Below, one piece after another: positions 35,931-45,612 of a stretch of DNA of 64,000 bases. The stretch spans positions 1,116,001 through 1,180,000 of the forward strand of contig NZ_CP150668.1 of the NCBI RefSeq assembly GCF_038024095.1. The letters run 5' to 3'. The notes beneath the pieces were generated by a model. That model was not told where the DNA came from. It made no database searches and saw only the letters and a list, made by a program, of their open reading frames with translations. This stretch comes from Polaribacter tangerinus (GTDB taxonomy: Bacteria; Bacteroidota; Bacteroidia; Flavobacteriales; Flavobacteriaceae). Position 1 is the stretch's first letter. Each line of letters begins with the position of its first letter. The position numbers and the translations under genes were made by a program.

Positions 35931-35953
35931 CTATGTTTATCTATTTCTTTTTT

Positions 35954-36829
35954 TTATGAAGAAGCTGTTTCTACAGCTCTTACAGGAATATTCTCAATTA
36001 AATCGATGTATAAATTTACTTGCTTTTTTAAATCTTTACGTTCGTAAATTGCATCTAGAAAACCATGTTCTAAAACGAATTCAGATTTCTGAAAACCTTC
36101 TGGCAATTCTTTTCCGGTAGTATCTTTTACTACTCTTGGTCCTGCAAAAGCAATTAAAGCATTTGGCTCGGCAATATTAATATCTCCTAACATTGCATAA
36201 GATGCAGTTGTACCTCCAGTTGTAGGATCTGTACATAAAGAAATATAGGGTAATTTAGCCTCTGCCAATTGTGCTAATTTTGCAGACGTTTTTACCAATT
36301 GCATTAAAGATAATGAAGCTTCCATCATTCTTGCGCCTCCAGATTTAGAAATCATTAAAAAAGGAAGTTTGTTGGTGATAGCGTAATCAATAGCTCTTGC
36401 AATTTTTTCTCCAACTACAGAACCCATAGAGCCACCAATAAATGCAAAATCCATTGCAGCTATAACAATATCTTTCCCTAGAGATTTTCCAACGGCTGTT
36501 CTAACAGCATCGTTTAGTTTTGTTTTTTCTTGAGCTGCTTTTAAACGATCTGGATATTTTTTTGTATCCTCGAAGTTCAACGGGTCTTTCGATGTTAATT
36601 TTTCGTTTAGCTCGGTAAACTTATTATCGTCAAAAAATAATTCAAAGTACTCCTTACTTCCAATTCTTACATGATAACCGTCTTCCGGACTCACATATAA
36701 GTTTCTCTTTAACTCTTCTGTGTCTATAATTTTACCACTTGGAGTTTTATACCACAATCCTTTGGGAGTATCTTTCTTATCTTCTGTAGAAGTATGTATT
36801 CCTTTATCTGTTCTTTTAAACCAAGCCAT
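35954..36829 (-). CDS. accD: Acetyl-CoA carboxylase carboxyltransferase subunit beta, lacking the zinc-ribbon cysteines
   Basis: The protein has 291 residues. With AccA it transfers CO2 from carboxy-biotin to acetyl-CoA, the committed step of fatty-acid synthesis. The crotonase-fold core is intact: [53 protein letters not shown] and IAFAGPRVV. The N-terminal region, which in E. coli binds zinc through four cysteines, aligns here as [19 protein letters not shown] and [10 protein letters not shown] with no cysteine at any of the four positions. So this copy has lost the zinc ribbon. It is monocistronic, with a TATATTTG box upstream on the minus strand. Confidence 0.94.
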   Translation of the reverse strand: MAWFKRTDKGIHTSTEDKKDTPKGLWYKTPSGKIIDTEELKRNLYVSPEDGYHVRIGSKEYFELFFDDNKFTELNEKLTSKDPLNFEDTKKYPDRLKAAQEKTKLNDAVRTAVGKSLGKDIVIAAMDFAFIGGSMGSVVGEKIARAIDYAITNKLPFLMISKSGGARMMEASLSLMQLVKTSAKLAQLAEAKLPYISLCTDPTTGGTTASYAMLGDINIAEPNALIAFAGPRVVKDTTGKELPEGFQKSEFVLEHGFLDAIYERKDLKKQVNLYIDLIENIPVRAVETASS

Positions 36830-37060
36830 ATTGTTAGTTTCTTTTATAATTTAGGGCATCAAATATATTTTATTTGATAAAAAAATGAGCTACAAATGTA
36901 AAAGAATTTTTATAAAAAATACTTTGTTATTTGTGTGATTATTCTAAAAAAAGTAAGTAATTGTAAAAAAAGTGATAATCATACTATTAATATTACCGAT
37001 AAAATCGGCCATAATTATATATAAATCATCAAAAAAAACTAAAAAATTTATCATTTTACA

Positions 37061-37092
37061 AAAAAAGCATCCTTACAAACGCAAGGATGCTT
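37061..37092 (-). terminator. Terminator of the aldolase gene
   Basis: Stem AAGCATCCTT/AAGGATGCTT (37065-37074 with 37083-37092) with an 8-base loop; an A run on the plus strand gives a U tail to minus-strand transcripts. The rest of the 36830-37117 gap is AT-rich, with a minor hairpin CCGAT-AAA-ATCGG at 36996-37008. Confidence 0.8.
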
Positions 37093-37117
37093 AGTCATAG
37101 TTTATTTAACTAAAATA

Positions 37118-38185
37118 CTACAAGGTGTTTACGTTATTTAAATCTTCAAAAGCCTTTTTTAATCGCGCAGTAAAAGTTTGTTCACCTAAACGCAACCACT
37201 TTCGTGGGTCGTAATATTTTTTGTTAGGCAACTCTGCTCCTTCTGGATTTCCTATTTGTGTAGCTAAATAAAGTGCTTTTTCTTGCATATAGTCTCTAAT
37301 TCCCTCAGAAAACGCGAACTGTAAATCGGTATCAATATTCATTTTTACAACTCCATAACCTATAGATTCTCTAATTTCTTCAAGTGTAGAACCAGATCCA
37401 CCATGAAAAACAAAATCGATATGATTTTCACCAACACCATATTTTTTTGTTATAAACTCTTGTGAATTCTTTAAAATTTTAGGAGTTAACTTTACATTTC
37501 CAGGCTTGTAAACACCGTGAACATTACCGAAAGCAGCTGCAATTGTAAATTGTGGAGATACTTTTAATAATTCTTCATATGCGTAGGCTACTTCTTCTGG
37601 CTGGGTATATAATTTAGAAACATCTACATCAGAATTATCTACTCCATCCTCTTCACCACCGGTAATACCTAATTCTATTTCTAAAGTCATTCCCATTTTA
37701 CTCATTCTAGATAAATAAGTTTTACAAATTTCGATGTTTTCTTCTAGAGGCTCTTCAGATAAATCTATCATATGAGAACTATACAAAGGCTTTCCTGTTT
37801 CTTTAAAATGCTTTTCAGAGGCATCTAACAAACCATCTATCCAAGGCAATAATTTTTTTGCACAATGGTCTGTATGTAAAATTACAGGCACCCCGTAAGC
37901 AAGAGCTAATTCATGCACATGCTTTGCTCCTGCAATACCACCAGCTATGGCTGCTTTTTCATTTTCGTTAGACAATCCTTTACCAGCGTTAAACTGAGCA
38001 CCGCCATTAGAAAACTGAATAATTACTGGTGCATTTAAATCTCTTGCTGTTTCTAAAACACCATTTATTGTACTAGAACCAACAACATTTACAGCTGGCA
38101 GTGCAAATCCTTTTTCTTTTGCAAGTTTAAAAATTTCTTGAACTTCTTTTCCTGTTGCAACTCCAGGCTTTATATTGTGACTCAT
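37118..38185 (-). CDS. fbaA: Class II fructose-bisphosphate aldolase
   Basis: The protein has 355 residues, the class IIA length. It catalyses the reversible cleavage of fructose 1,6-bisphosphate in glycolysis and gluconeogenesis. Zinc-binding and active-site motifs are visible: VILHTDHCAKK, LEIELGITGGEEDGVDN, AAFGNVHGVYKPGN, FVFHGGSGSTLEEI and KMNIDTDLQFAFSEGIRDY. It is a single gene with its own terminator. A TACATTTG box on the minus strand about 50 bases upstream is a plausible -7 element without a clear -33 partner. Confidence 0.95.
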   Translation of the reverse strand: MSHNIKPGVATGKEVQEIFKLAKEKGFALPAVNVVGSSTINGVLETARDLNAPVIIQFSNGGAQFNAGKGLSNENEKAAIAGGIAGAKHVHELALAYGVPVILHTDHCAKKLLPWIDGLLDASEKHFKETGKPLYSSHMIDLSEEPLEENIEICKTYLSRMSKMGMTLEIELGITGGEEDGVDNSDVDVSKLYTQPEEVAYAYEELLKVSPQFTIAAAFGNVHGVYKPGNVKLTPKILKNSQEFITKKYGVGENHIDFVFHGGSGSTLEEIRESIGYGVVKMNIDTDLQFAFSEGIRDYMQEKALYLATQIGNPEGAELPNKKYYDPRKWLRLGEQTFTARLKKAFEDLNNVNTL

Positions 38186-38261
38186 GTATTGTTTTTTAAA
38201 ATAATTAATTTAACTGTTCAAATGTACTAAAATTAGCTGTTTTTTGTGTTGATGAAGCTTT

Positions 38262-38280
38262 AAAATAACGAAAACGTTAT
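38262..38280 (-). terminator. Weak hairpin after the Omp85-family gene
   Basis: ATAACG-AAAA-CGTTAT (38265-38280) with a short T tail on the minus strand. It lies 15 bases after the stop of the gene at 38296. The short stem makes this tentative. Confidence 0.4.
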
Positions 38281-38295
38281 AGGTTTATACAACTA

Positions 38296-40776
38296 TTAAA
38301 AAGGGTAGTTAATACCTATATTGTACACAGCACTTCCAAAATTATAATTTTTAAACCACTTATTTCTTGCTAAATAAGGTTCATAAGTTTTAAAACCAAC
38401 ATCTAAACGCAATACAAAAAAGCTTAAATCATAACGTACCCCAACGCCCGAGCCAATTGCAATATTTTCTAGTGAAGATATGTTACTGAAACGAGCATCT
38501 TTGTCTACAAATTCAGAACCAGAAATGTCCCAAATATTACCAGCATCTATAAAAAGTGCTCCTTTTAAACTTCCTGTTAAATCGAAACGATACTCTGCAC
38601 TTGTTAAAAACTTTAAACTTCCAACATTAAATTCGAGACCGCTATTTCTACTTCCTGGACCTAATTGATAGGTTTGCCAAGCTCTAATATCATTAGATCC
38701 TCCTGCAAAATAACTTCGAGTAAAAGGAATATCTGAGCCATCGTAAGTTAAAATTGCTCCCAAAAAAGACCGAATACCAAAAACTGAGTTGTAGCCAATA
38801 TTCCAAAATTTCTTGTATTCTACATCAGCCTTAAAGTATTGAGCCAATGGTATTTTAAACAAAGTTTTCTTATTATTTGTATTGTACTCTTTTGATAAAA
38901 GTCCTAGAATATTACCAGAATTTGCAAGACGCAGTTTAAAAAAAGAGAAATTATTATCTTTAAAATCTATCTGATTATTGTAGGTGTAAGAATAGGCTAG
39001 AATTGGTATTAAGAAATCTGAAGTTACAATATTATACCTGTTCAATATATTTAAAGCCGTATTGTATTCTGTAGGATTTGAACTTCTAAAATTAGTGTCT
39101 GCTGCTACTAAATCCATAAAACTTACAGCCTCATTTGGTAAGCTCAACGTTTTATTAACGTTGTTGTAATAGGTTTGTGCCACATTATTTAAATTGGCAT
39201 ATTCTGATCTATAAATGTTAAAAAACCTATTTACGTTTAAATTCTGAATGTATTGCGTATTAAAAAGCTCTAATTGAATTGTTTTTGTGGAATTATACTG
39301 CCATTTATAATCGGATTGAATAGTAAATGTTTGTCGGTCTAAACCTATATTTTTCTGAAAACTTGAACCTACAGAAAATAAGGTTCTTGGATTCATTCTT
39401 TTTGGTACTAATTTGCTGAGTCCAAAAGGAGCAACAAATCTAGGAATTTCTATGGAAGCATCTGCTCCTATTTCCCAACCCGGACCATTCTGAGCATTAA
39501 AATAAGAACCCGAAAAAGACAATTTTAATAGTTCTGCTCCTCGAAAAGCATTTCTATTAATAATAGAATATTTTGCAGCAATATCGCTACTTCTTATGTT
39601 AGATTGAGAAAACTCTAATTCTAAACCTGTTGTATATTTTTCTATCGGAGACAAAAATAAATTCATTTCTAAAGCATCATCAAAACCGGTAGTTGGTGAA
39701 AAAGTAATATTTGTTGTTTTAAAATTTTTAAGTGATTTTAAATGATTTCTAGTAAGATTTGTTAAAGTATCTTTGTAGATATCTCCTGATTTAAAAAATA
39801 TAGATTGTGCTAAATATTTCGGATTGTACTTTAATTTTCCATGAGATAAAAAACGAATCCCTTTGTATAGAACTGTATCTGTTGGCTTTTTATCTTTTAA
39901 AGTAAACGTATAATCTGTGTGCACATTTATATTTCTTATTTTGTGAACTTTGTAATCTTTTTTAATGTAACTACCTCTTTCTTCTTTAAAACGATCTTTT
40001 GCAATTAAAAAAGTTACGTTGGTTTTATTATCTGCCCTCGTAGAATCTACATAAAAACCTAATGCTGCCTCAGAAAAATGATAAACTCCGTTGTTTTTAA
40101 ATAACTTTACTACATTGTTAGCCTCATTTCTAAATGTTTTATCGTTGTACTGGTCTCCAGATTTTAATAATGAAACTGCTCCAGAATTTTTATAAATACT
40201 ATCTAAAACAGGAGATTCAATTTTTATTTTTATAGTATCTAAAAGAGTAGGCTTTCCTCTATTTACATAATAATGTACCTGCGCTTTTTTACGTAATGTA
40301 TCTTTTACAATTTCAGAATTTACAGTGGTTTTAAAGTACCCTTGTGTTTTGTAGTAAGCCCACAAATTATCTTCTGTTCTTTTAATTTTAGAAGGGCTTA
40401 ACAAAACTGGTTTGTCATAATTTAAAAACCAATTATTTAGTTTAATAAATGAATTTGCATATGCGATACTTTGCTTTTCTGAAAAAATATTTTTAATAAA
40501 TTGATATTTCTTTGGATGTTCTTGTGCCCATTCAAAAGGTGTTTTTGGCTTTTCATGGTTCCCTAAATTATGAAAAAACAATCCTATTGGCATGCCTAAC
40601 AAACTTGCATTTGGTTTTTGTAATAAGTACTTTTGCAGGGTTATATCTTTGGTTTTTACACTGTCTAAAAATACCGTATTTTCTGAAAGCATAAACTGTT
40701 TTTTAGCTACATGCTTTGTTGCATTACATGCTGCTAAAAATAGTAGTAGTAAAAAGTAAAAAGAAAGTTTTTTCAT
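38296..40776 (-). CDS. Lipid-anchored BamA/TamA (Omp85) family outer-membrane protein, TamL-like
   Basis: The product is about 826 residues. The N-terminus MKKLSFYFLLLLFLAAC has a lipobox (LAAC), unlike ordinary BamA. POTRA-like domains follow (about 95-350; LWAYYKTQGYFKTTV, YYVNRGKPTLLDTIKI, YNPKYLAQSIFFKSGDIY). A C-terminal surface-antigen barrel includes SYFAGGSNDIRAWQTYQLGPG, FLTSAEYRFDLTG and a YNIGINYPF end. Bacteroidota encode TamA-like lipoproteins called TamL that help outer-membrane biogenesis, and this fits that description. No tamB gene is adjacent. Longer starts at 40788 or 40803 are possible; the ATG at 40776 gives the cleanest lipoprotein signal. Divergent from the methyltransferase gene. 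Confidence 0.85.
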   Translation of the reverse strand: MKKLSFYFLLLLFLAACNATKHVAKKQFMLSENTVFLDSVKTKDITLQKYLLQKPNASLLGMPIGLFFHNLGNHEKPKTPFEWAQEHPKKYQFIKNIFSEKQSIAYANSFIKLNNWFLNYDKPVLLSPSKIKRTEDNLWAYYKTQGYFKTTVNSEIVKDTLRKKAQVHYYVNRGKPTLLDTIKIKIESPVLDSIYKNSGAVSLLKSGDQYNDKTFRNEANNVVKLFKNNGVYHFSEAALGFYVDSTRADNKTNVTFLIAKDRFKEERGSYIKKDYKVHKIRNINVHTDYTFTLKDKKPTDTVLYKGIRFLSHGKLKYNPKYLAQSIFFKSGDIYKDTLTNLTRNHLKSLKNFKTTNITFSPTTGFDDALEMNLFLSPIEKYTTGLELEFSQSNIRSSDIAAKYSIINRNAFRGAELLKLSFSGSYFNAQNGPGWEIGADASIEIPRFVAPFGLSKLVPKRMNPRTLFSVGSSFQKNIGLDRQTFTIQSDYKWQYNSTKTIQLELFNTQYIQNLNVNRFFNIYRSEYANLNNVAQTYYNNVNKTLSLPNEAVSFMDLVAADTNFRSSNPTEYNTALNILNRYNIVTSDFLIPILAYSYTYNNQIDFKDNNFSFFKLRLANSGNILGLLSKEYNTNNKKTLFKIPLAQYFKADVEYKKFWNIGYNSVFGIRSFLGAILTYDGSDIPFTRSYFAGGSNDIRAWQTYQLGPGSRNSGLEFNVGSLKFLTSAEYRFDLTGSLKGALFIDAGNIWDISGSEFVDKDARFSNISSLENIAIGSGVGVRYDLSFFVLRLDVGFKTYEPYLARNKWFKNYNFGSAVYNIGINYPF

Positions 40777-40846
40777 TACTTTAGCCATAGAAATCAATTT
40801 CAAAAATACTATTTTTCAACGGTTTATTTTCAATTACAATCAATTA

Positions 40847-41572
40847 ATGAGTATCACTAAAAGTCAACTTAAACTAATAACTAGTTTATCACAAAAAAAG
40901 TATCGCCAAAAGCATCAATTATTTATTGCCGAAGGCACAAAAGTGGTTAATGAATTGCTAGAATCATCGCTAGAATTAGAAATACTTTTTGCTACTGAAA
41001 ATTTTGAAACAACCGTAAGAAAAGATAAAATTACCTTTATTAGTGAAACAGACTTAAAAAAAATAAGCAGCCTAAAAACACCCAATAAGGTATTAGGAAT
41101 TTTTAAAATTCCTGAACAAAATAAAATAATAGATACGGGTTTAATTATTGCTTTAGATGCTATTAACGACCCGGGAAATTTAGGCACAATTATTCGTTTA
41201 TGCGACTGGTTTGGTGTAAAACAACTTGTGTGTTCTAATGATACTGTAGATTGTTACAACCAAAAAGTAGTACAAGCCTCGATGGGTTCATTAACAAGAA
41301 TATCGATCACTTACCTCGACATAGAAACCTATGTAAAAAACACCTCTTTACCTTCTTTTATAGCTGATATGGATGGAGAAAATGTATATAAAATATCTTT
41401 ACCAAAAGAAGGGGTTTTAATAATGGGGAACGAAGCAAATGGAGTTTCTTCAAAAATAAAGAAAGTAGTTTCCAACACACTATCTATTCCTAGATTTGGT
41501 GAAAACAAAGTTACAGAAAGTTTAAATGTAGCTACAGCAACAGCTATATTATTAAGTGAATTTAACAGATAA
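40847..41572 (+). CDS. TrmH/SpoU-family RNA 2'-O-methyltransferase
   Basis: The protein has 241 residues. The N-terminal substrate-binding domain contains KKYRQKHQLFIAEGTKVVNELL. The SPOUT catalytic domain has all three knot motifs: NDPGNLGTIIR, LIMGNEANGVS and IPRFGENKVTESLNVATATAILL. It transfers methyl from SAM to a ribose 2'-OH of rRNA or tRNA; the exact site is not predictable. It is convergent with porT with only nine bases between stop codons. Confidence 0.92.
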   Translation: MSITKSQLKLITSLSQKKYRQKHQLFIAEGTKVVNELLESSLELEILFATENFETTVRKDKITFISETDLKKISSLKTPNKVLGIFKIPEQNKIIDTGLIIALDAINDPGNLGTIIRLCDWFGVKQLVCSNDTVDCYNQKVVQASMGSLTRISITYLDIETYVKNTSLPSFIADMDGENVYKISLPKEGVLIMGNEANGVSSKIKKVVSNTLSIPRFGENKVTESLNVATATAILLSEFNR

Positions 41573-41581
41573 AAAATCTGA

Positions 41582-42289
41582 TTATTCGAAAGCAAAGTTT
41601 AAAAAAATACCACGAGTTCCCATAAAATTAACAGGCGCCGTCCATTGACTATTAGCATCATCGTCGTATTTAATTTCATTATTCAAAGCAAAAACACCGC
41701 GTATTGATGGAGAAAACTTAAAAAAATACAAGTAAAAATCTACTCCTATACCAACTTCATACATAAAATTGTGTGTTTTCATTCTAAACTGACCCGCAGA
41801 ATTATCATCTTGATTAGATTCGTTGCTAGAAAAATTATAGTCGTAAGAGATTCCTCCTAAGATATAAGGCCTTATATTTTTATATCTGTCGGTACTAAAT
41901 TTAAGAACCAACGGCAAATGTAAATATGTAGAACCAATCTCTCTAATACTATCTTGTGGCTTTCCTGTTGTGGTTAAATGGTTGAATAAAATTCTTTTCG
42001 AATTACTTACTAAACCGGGCTCTAACCGTAAATTTAAATTTTTATGTAATCGTAAATCGGCAATTAAACCTACATTAAAACCAGCAGTTGGCGCTACAGT
42101 AATATTTGCATTTGTTACTACGCTTTCTTTTAAATTTAACTTGAAATCGTTCTGATTTAAACCTAAATAAAAACCGTAATGCATCAATTTATTGTCGAAC
42201 GTTGGTAAATATTCTACACGTTCGGTTTGTGAAAAAAAGGAAAGGGCAGACAGTAGAAAAAACCCTAAAATTAGGAATCTTTTATTCAT
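41582..42289 (-). CDS. porT: PorT-family Type IX secretion outer-membrane protein
   Basis: The protein has 235 residues with signal peptide MNKRFLILGFFLLSALSFFS. The body is an outer-membrane barrel of the PorT type: HYGFYLGLNQNDFKLNLK, GFNVGLIADLRLHKNLNLR, EPGLVSNSKR, TYLHLPLVLKFST, PYILGGISYDYNF, and the C-terminal SIRGVFALNNEI. PorT is required for Type IX secretion and gliding in Bacteroidota. The gene follows ubiE by three bases, an arrangement I recall as common in flavobacteria, which supports the assignment over other PorT-like barrels. It would help export cargo such as the two sorting-domain proteins in this window. Confidence 0.82.
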   Translation of the reverse strand: MNKRFLILGFFLLSALSFFSQTERVEYLPTFDNKLMHYGFYLGLNQNDFKLNLKESVVTNANITVAPTAGFNVGLIADLRLHKNLNLRLEPGLVSNSKRILFNHLTTTGKPQDSIREIGSTYLHLPLVLKFSTDRYKNIRPYILGGISYDYNFSSNESNQDDNSAGQFRMKTHNFMYEVGIGVDFYLYFFKFSPSIRGVFALNNEIKYDDDANSQWTAPVNFMGTRGIFLNFAFE

Positions 42290-42292
42290 ATA

Positions 42293-43024
42293 TTATTTTC
42301 GGGCTGTGTAAATTGTGGCAACACCAAAAGTTACGGGTTTATCATTTGTATAAGTAAACCCATTTTTTTGTAAAATATTGTTAAATGCCTCTCCAAAAGG
42401 AAAAGAATTTGCCGATTCCGATAAATAAGAATACGCTACTTTATCTTTAGAAAACAACTTACCAATTAAAGGCAAAATGTAATTAGTGTACAATTTATAC
42501 CCTTGTTTAAAGGGAAATTTGGTTGGGTTTGAAGTTTCTAAAATTACTAATACTCCTGTTGGTTTTAGCACTCTAGCAATCTCTTTTATCCCTTTAGCTA
42601 AATTAGCAAAATTACGCACACCAAAAGAAACAGTAATTGCATCGAAGGTATTGTCTTTAAATGGCATTTCTTCGGAGTCTGCTACCATCATTTCTATTTT
42701 ATTGGAAAGATTGGCTTTCGCAATTTTTTGTTTCCCAACTTCTAACATTCCTGCAGATATGTCTAACCCTACAATTCTATCTGGGTTTAAACTTGCCATC
42801 ATTAGGGCTAAATCTCCTGTTCCAGTAGCAATATCTAAAATTTGTTTCGGATTATTCTCCCCCACAATTTGCACCACTTTCTTTCGCCATTTAACATCAA
42901 TTCCTAAAGAAATTACTCTGTTTAATCCATCGTAATTTTTAGAAATATTATCAAACATCTGTGCAACTTGCTCTTTCTTGCCTAAACTAGAATCTTTATA
43001 AGGATTTATTTTTTCTGCTGACAT
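42293..43024 (-). CDS. ubiE: Demethylmenaquinone methyltransferase
   Basis: The protein has 243 residues. A class I SAM-dependent methyltransferase with the UbiE/MenG signatures [59 protein letters not shown] and [17 protein letters not shown]. In menaquinone-using flavobacteria it methylates demethylmenaquinone, the last step of menaquinone synthesis. The ATG at 43024 ([11 protein letters not shown]) fits the family; a GTG at 43036 would add four residues. The 5' leader can fold CCACC with GGTGG just before the start codon, which might influence translation. It is co-transcribed with porT. Confidence 0.93.
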   Translation of the reverse strand: MSAEKINPYKDSSLGKKEQVAQMFDNISKNYDGLNRVISLGIDVKWRKKVVQIVGENNPKQILDIATGTGDLALMMASLNPDRIVGLDISAGMLEVGKQKIAKANLSNKIEMMVADSEEMPFKDNTFDAITVSFGVRNFANLAKGIKEIARVLKPTGVLVILETSNPTKFPFKQGYKLYTNYILPLIGKLFSKDKVAYSYLSESANSFPFGEAFNNILQKNGFTYTNDKPVTFGVATIYTARK

Positions 43025-43149
43025 AAATAAGCCCACCTTTTTCTTCTTATAAGGAAGAGAGTACAGGGTGGAAACTGCTTTTTTTATTTAAATACTATAG
43101 TAAAAGAGTCAAATTTAGAAATTAATTTTATCAAAATATATACCTAAAT

Positions 43150-44061
43150 TTACCCCTTAATAGCTACCACTTCATTAATTTGATTTGGTAGCATTTCTTT
43201 TAATAAATTTTCTATTCCGTTTTTTAAAGTAGCAGTAGAAGAAGGGCATCCACTACAAGCACCTTGCAATACCACACTTACAACTTTATTTTGCTCGTCG
43301 TAAGAACGAAAGGCTATATTACCACCGTCTCCTGCAACAGCTGGTTTTATATATTCATCTAAAATATCTACTATTTGCCCGGCAACTCCTTCTAATTGAA
43401 CTTCTGGCACCACTGCTTTTTCTCCTTCTTCACTAGCAATTGTTACCTTTGGTAATTCTTTAATAATAGTTTTACCGTCTGCCAAATACTCTCTAATAAA
43501 AGAGCGAAGTTCTCCGTACACATCATTCCATTCTACCATATCGTACTTGGTTACAGAAATATAATTATCTGAGATAAATACCTCTTTTACAAATGAAAAC
43601 TGAAAAATAGCCACTGCTAGTGGAGACGATTTACTTGCTTCATCTATATTCTTAAACTCTACATCTACCTGAGTTAATGCCTTATTAGTTCCAAATTTCA
43701 TTACCGATGGATTTGGTGTTGCCTCGGCATAAACTTCTATTGGCTCTTTTTTTGTAGATGATTTTTGCTCATTTACTACAACATTCCCGTCATTTAAATA
43801 AGCTTCTATCTGTTCTTTTACCTCTTCTTGAACATCTTGCCATTCTACAATATCGAAACGTTGTATAGCAATAAAACTTGCCGTTACAAAAACCTTTTTT
43901 ACAAAAGGTAAATAAAATAATTGTTGCACAAGAGGCGCGTTTTTTGCCTCATCAACATTATTAAATTCATAACTCCCTCCGTTAATTAAAACACTTGTAC
44001 TGTTAAATTTAAGAATGGTATTATTCGTAGTTTCTTGTATGGTAATTTTAATTTCTGACAT
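43150..44061 (-). CDS. Nfu/NifU-type Fe-S cluster carrier with tandem N-terminal domains
   Basis: The protein has 303 residues. Two Nfu N-terminal domains stand in tandem: residues about 1-95 (FNNVDEAKNAPLVQQLFYLP, VKKVFVTASFIAIQR) and about 108-200 (EATPNPSVMKFGTN, FKNIDEASKSSPLAVAIFQF, VKEVFISDNYISVTK). The C-terminal NifU domain (about 225-303) has the cluster-binding CxxC in GACSGCPSS. It delivers Fe-S clusters to target enzymes in the cytoplasm. Only the second N-domain keeps the TPNP motif, so the first copy looks degenerate. Confidence 0.92.
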   Translation of the reverse strand: MSEIKITIQETTNNTILKFNSTSVLINGGSYEFNNVDEAKNAPLVQQLFYLPFVKKVFVTASFIAIQRFDIVEWQDVQEEVKEQIEAYLNDGNVVVNEQKSSTKKEPIEVYAEATPNPSVMKFGTNKALTQVDVEFKNIDEASKSSPLAVAIFQFSFVKEVFISDNYISVTKYDMVEWNDVYGELRSFIREYLADGKTIIKELPKVTIASEEGEKAVVPEVQLEGVAGQIVDILDEYIKPAVAGDGGNIAFRSYDEQNKVVSVVLQGACSGCPSSTATLKNGIENLLKEMLPNQINEVVAIKG

Positions 44062-44132
44062 GTTCTAAATATTGAATTGCAAAATTAAGGGAAAAAAGGC
44101 AAATAGTTTAATTTTAAGGGTACAAAAGCGAA

Positions 44133-44172
44133 AGCCCTAAAAAGAAAAAATTGATGATTTCTTTTTAGGGCT
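44133..44172 (-). terminator. Stable hairpin after the FadL-like gene
   Basis: 15-bp perfect stem (44133-44147 with 44158-44172, core AGCCCTAAAAAG) and a 10-base loop, 28 bases beyond the stop of the minus-strand gene at 44201. The U-run is weak, so efficiency is uncertain. Confidence 0.6.
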
Positions 44173-44200
44173 CAAATAACTTTTAAGTTTTAAACATCTA

Positions 44201-45586
44201 CTACAAGTTTATAGTTGCTGTTGCAGTAAACACGCTATTATCTATTTGAAGTTCTGCAGCATTTATATTTGAAAACTCTGCATAAGCATTGTAAAACGAT
44301 GTTCGGTTATTGTTACCGTATGAAAAATCAATTTTAAAGTTACCGAAATCGTAACCACCACCAAAAGAATATCCTTGTAGGTTGTCGGTAGAAATTGCCT
44401 CTTTTAAAGGAGCTTCTTCGTACATATAACCACCTCTTACACTAAATCTATTCAAACGCCATTCGGTACCTATATTTATAGCATTTGTATTTCTTAATTC
44501 ATTCTGAAAAAAAGCATTTTCTTGCATAAAATCGGTGCTAGATAATTTCATATTTTGATAATTCTTTCGAGTATAATCTATACTCAACAATCCTTTTTTA
44601 CCAAAAACAATAGCACCACTTGTTGTTAATTTACTGGGAGTTCTAAATTGATATATAAAACTTTCTGATGGAAAAACACCGCCAGTTGTATTGTCATATA
44701 TTACAGGGTCGTTGCTAACAGCTATTTCAGTATCGCCAAAGAAACCTTCGTTATCTACAATGTTTGTATTTTCAATTACTTCGGTATACCAAGTTGGTGT
44801 TTGATAAGACATACCGAATCTAAACACTTTGTTCAATTTATAAATAAACCCTAAATTTAAAGAAACACCTGTTCCTGTGGTAAAGTTTTCTTGATAAAAA
44901 TTAGCTTCTAAGGTATTACCAGCTCCATCATTATTAAACTCTTCTAAAGTAGCCATTTGGCTAAAATTTAAGTTATAAAAATTTAAAGATGCTCCCAAAT
45001 GCAACTTATTTAAATGTACTGATGAAAAAGCCAAGTTAATTTCATTGATCTCTCCTGTATAATTATTCTGAAAACGTTGTTCTTCAGAAAAATCATAAGC
45101 AATTGCAGGATTATTTTGATCTAAAGGAAATTCTCTAAAGGTTGGAATATTACTATTACCAACAAAGCCAAAATTAGAATTAAAATCTTTTTGCTTACGA
45201 TAATTAAATCCGATGGCAAGTTTACTCCAATCAGAAGAATGAGAAGTGTTAAATACTAACACGGCACCTGCTTGTGATAGGTTAAAGAATTGGTCTTGTG
45301 TATTTCTATCACTACCATAATAATTGGCGTTTATGTCGGTACTTCTCACATTAAAAGAACCTGCAAAAGCACTACTATTATATACCGAAATACCTGCCGG
45401 ATTTATATTCATTGCAGAAACATCACCTCCTAATGCTCCGAAAGCTCCTGCCATTGCAGTAAAACGTGCTGTTCCGTTTTTATCGTTTTCAGAAAACAAC
45501 AAGGCTAAATCTTGATACCCCAAAGACTGTGCACGCGCGGTAAAGCTTACTGCAAAAATTACTGCTACTATTATATATTTTTTCAT
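44201..45586 (-). CDS. OMPP1/FadL/TodX-family outer-membrane transport protein
   Basis: The protein has 461 residues with signal peptide MKKYIIVAVIFAVSFTARA. The N-terminal hatch region shows GTARFTAMAGAFGALGGDVSAMNINPAGISVY, a FadL-like signature, followed by a long beta-barrel (VSLNLGFIYKLNKVFRFGMSYQTPTWY, FSVRGGYMYEEAP, SFGGGYDFGNFKIDFSY). FadL-type barrels let hydrophobic compounds cross the outer membrane; the substrate here is unknown. The Trp/Arg/Ser-rich lipoprotein gene lies upstream on the same strand with 26 bases between, so the two may share a transcript. Confidence 0.87.
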   Translation of the reverse strand: MKKYIIVAVIFAVSFTARAQSLGYQDLALLFSENDKNGTARFTAMAGAFGALGGDVSAMNINPAGISVYNSSAFAGSFNVRSTDINANYYGSDRNTQDQFFNLSQAGAVLVFNTSHSSDWSKLAIGFNYRKQKDFNSNFGFVGNSNIPTFREFPLDQNNPAIAYDFSEEQRFQNNYTGEINEINLAFSSVHLNKLHLGASLNFYNLNFSQMATLEEFNNDGAGNTLEANFYQENFTTGTGVSLNLGFIYKLNKVFRFGMSYQTPTWYTEVIENTNIVDNEGFFGDTEIAVSNDPVIYDNTTGGVFPSESFIYQFRTPSKLTTSGAIVFGKKGLLSIDYTRKNYQNMKLSSTDFMQENAFFQNELRNTNAINIGTEWRLNRFSVRGGYMYEEAPLKEAISTDNLQGYSFGGGYDFGNFKIDFSYGNNNRTSFYNAYAEFSNINAAELQIDNSVFTATATINL

Positions 45587-45612
45587 GTGTGTTTTTTAAC
45601 TTAATATCTCTC

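Noticed and set aside
42486..42935. 149-codon plus-strand frame
   Set aside because: Antisense shadow of ubiE, whose methyltransferase motifs are unmistakable.
43025..43149. Leader hairpin before ubiE as a riboswitch
   Set aside because: Only a CCACC/GGTGG pairing and a short AT palindrome are visible; nothing matches a known riboswitch core.
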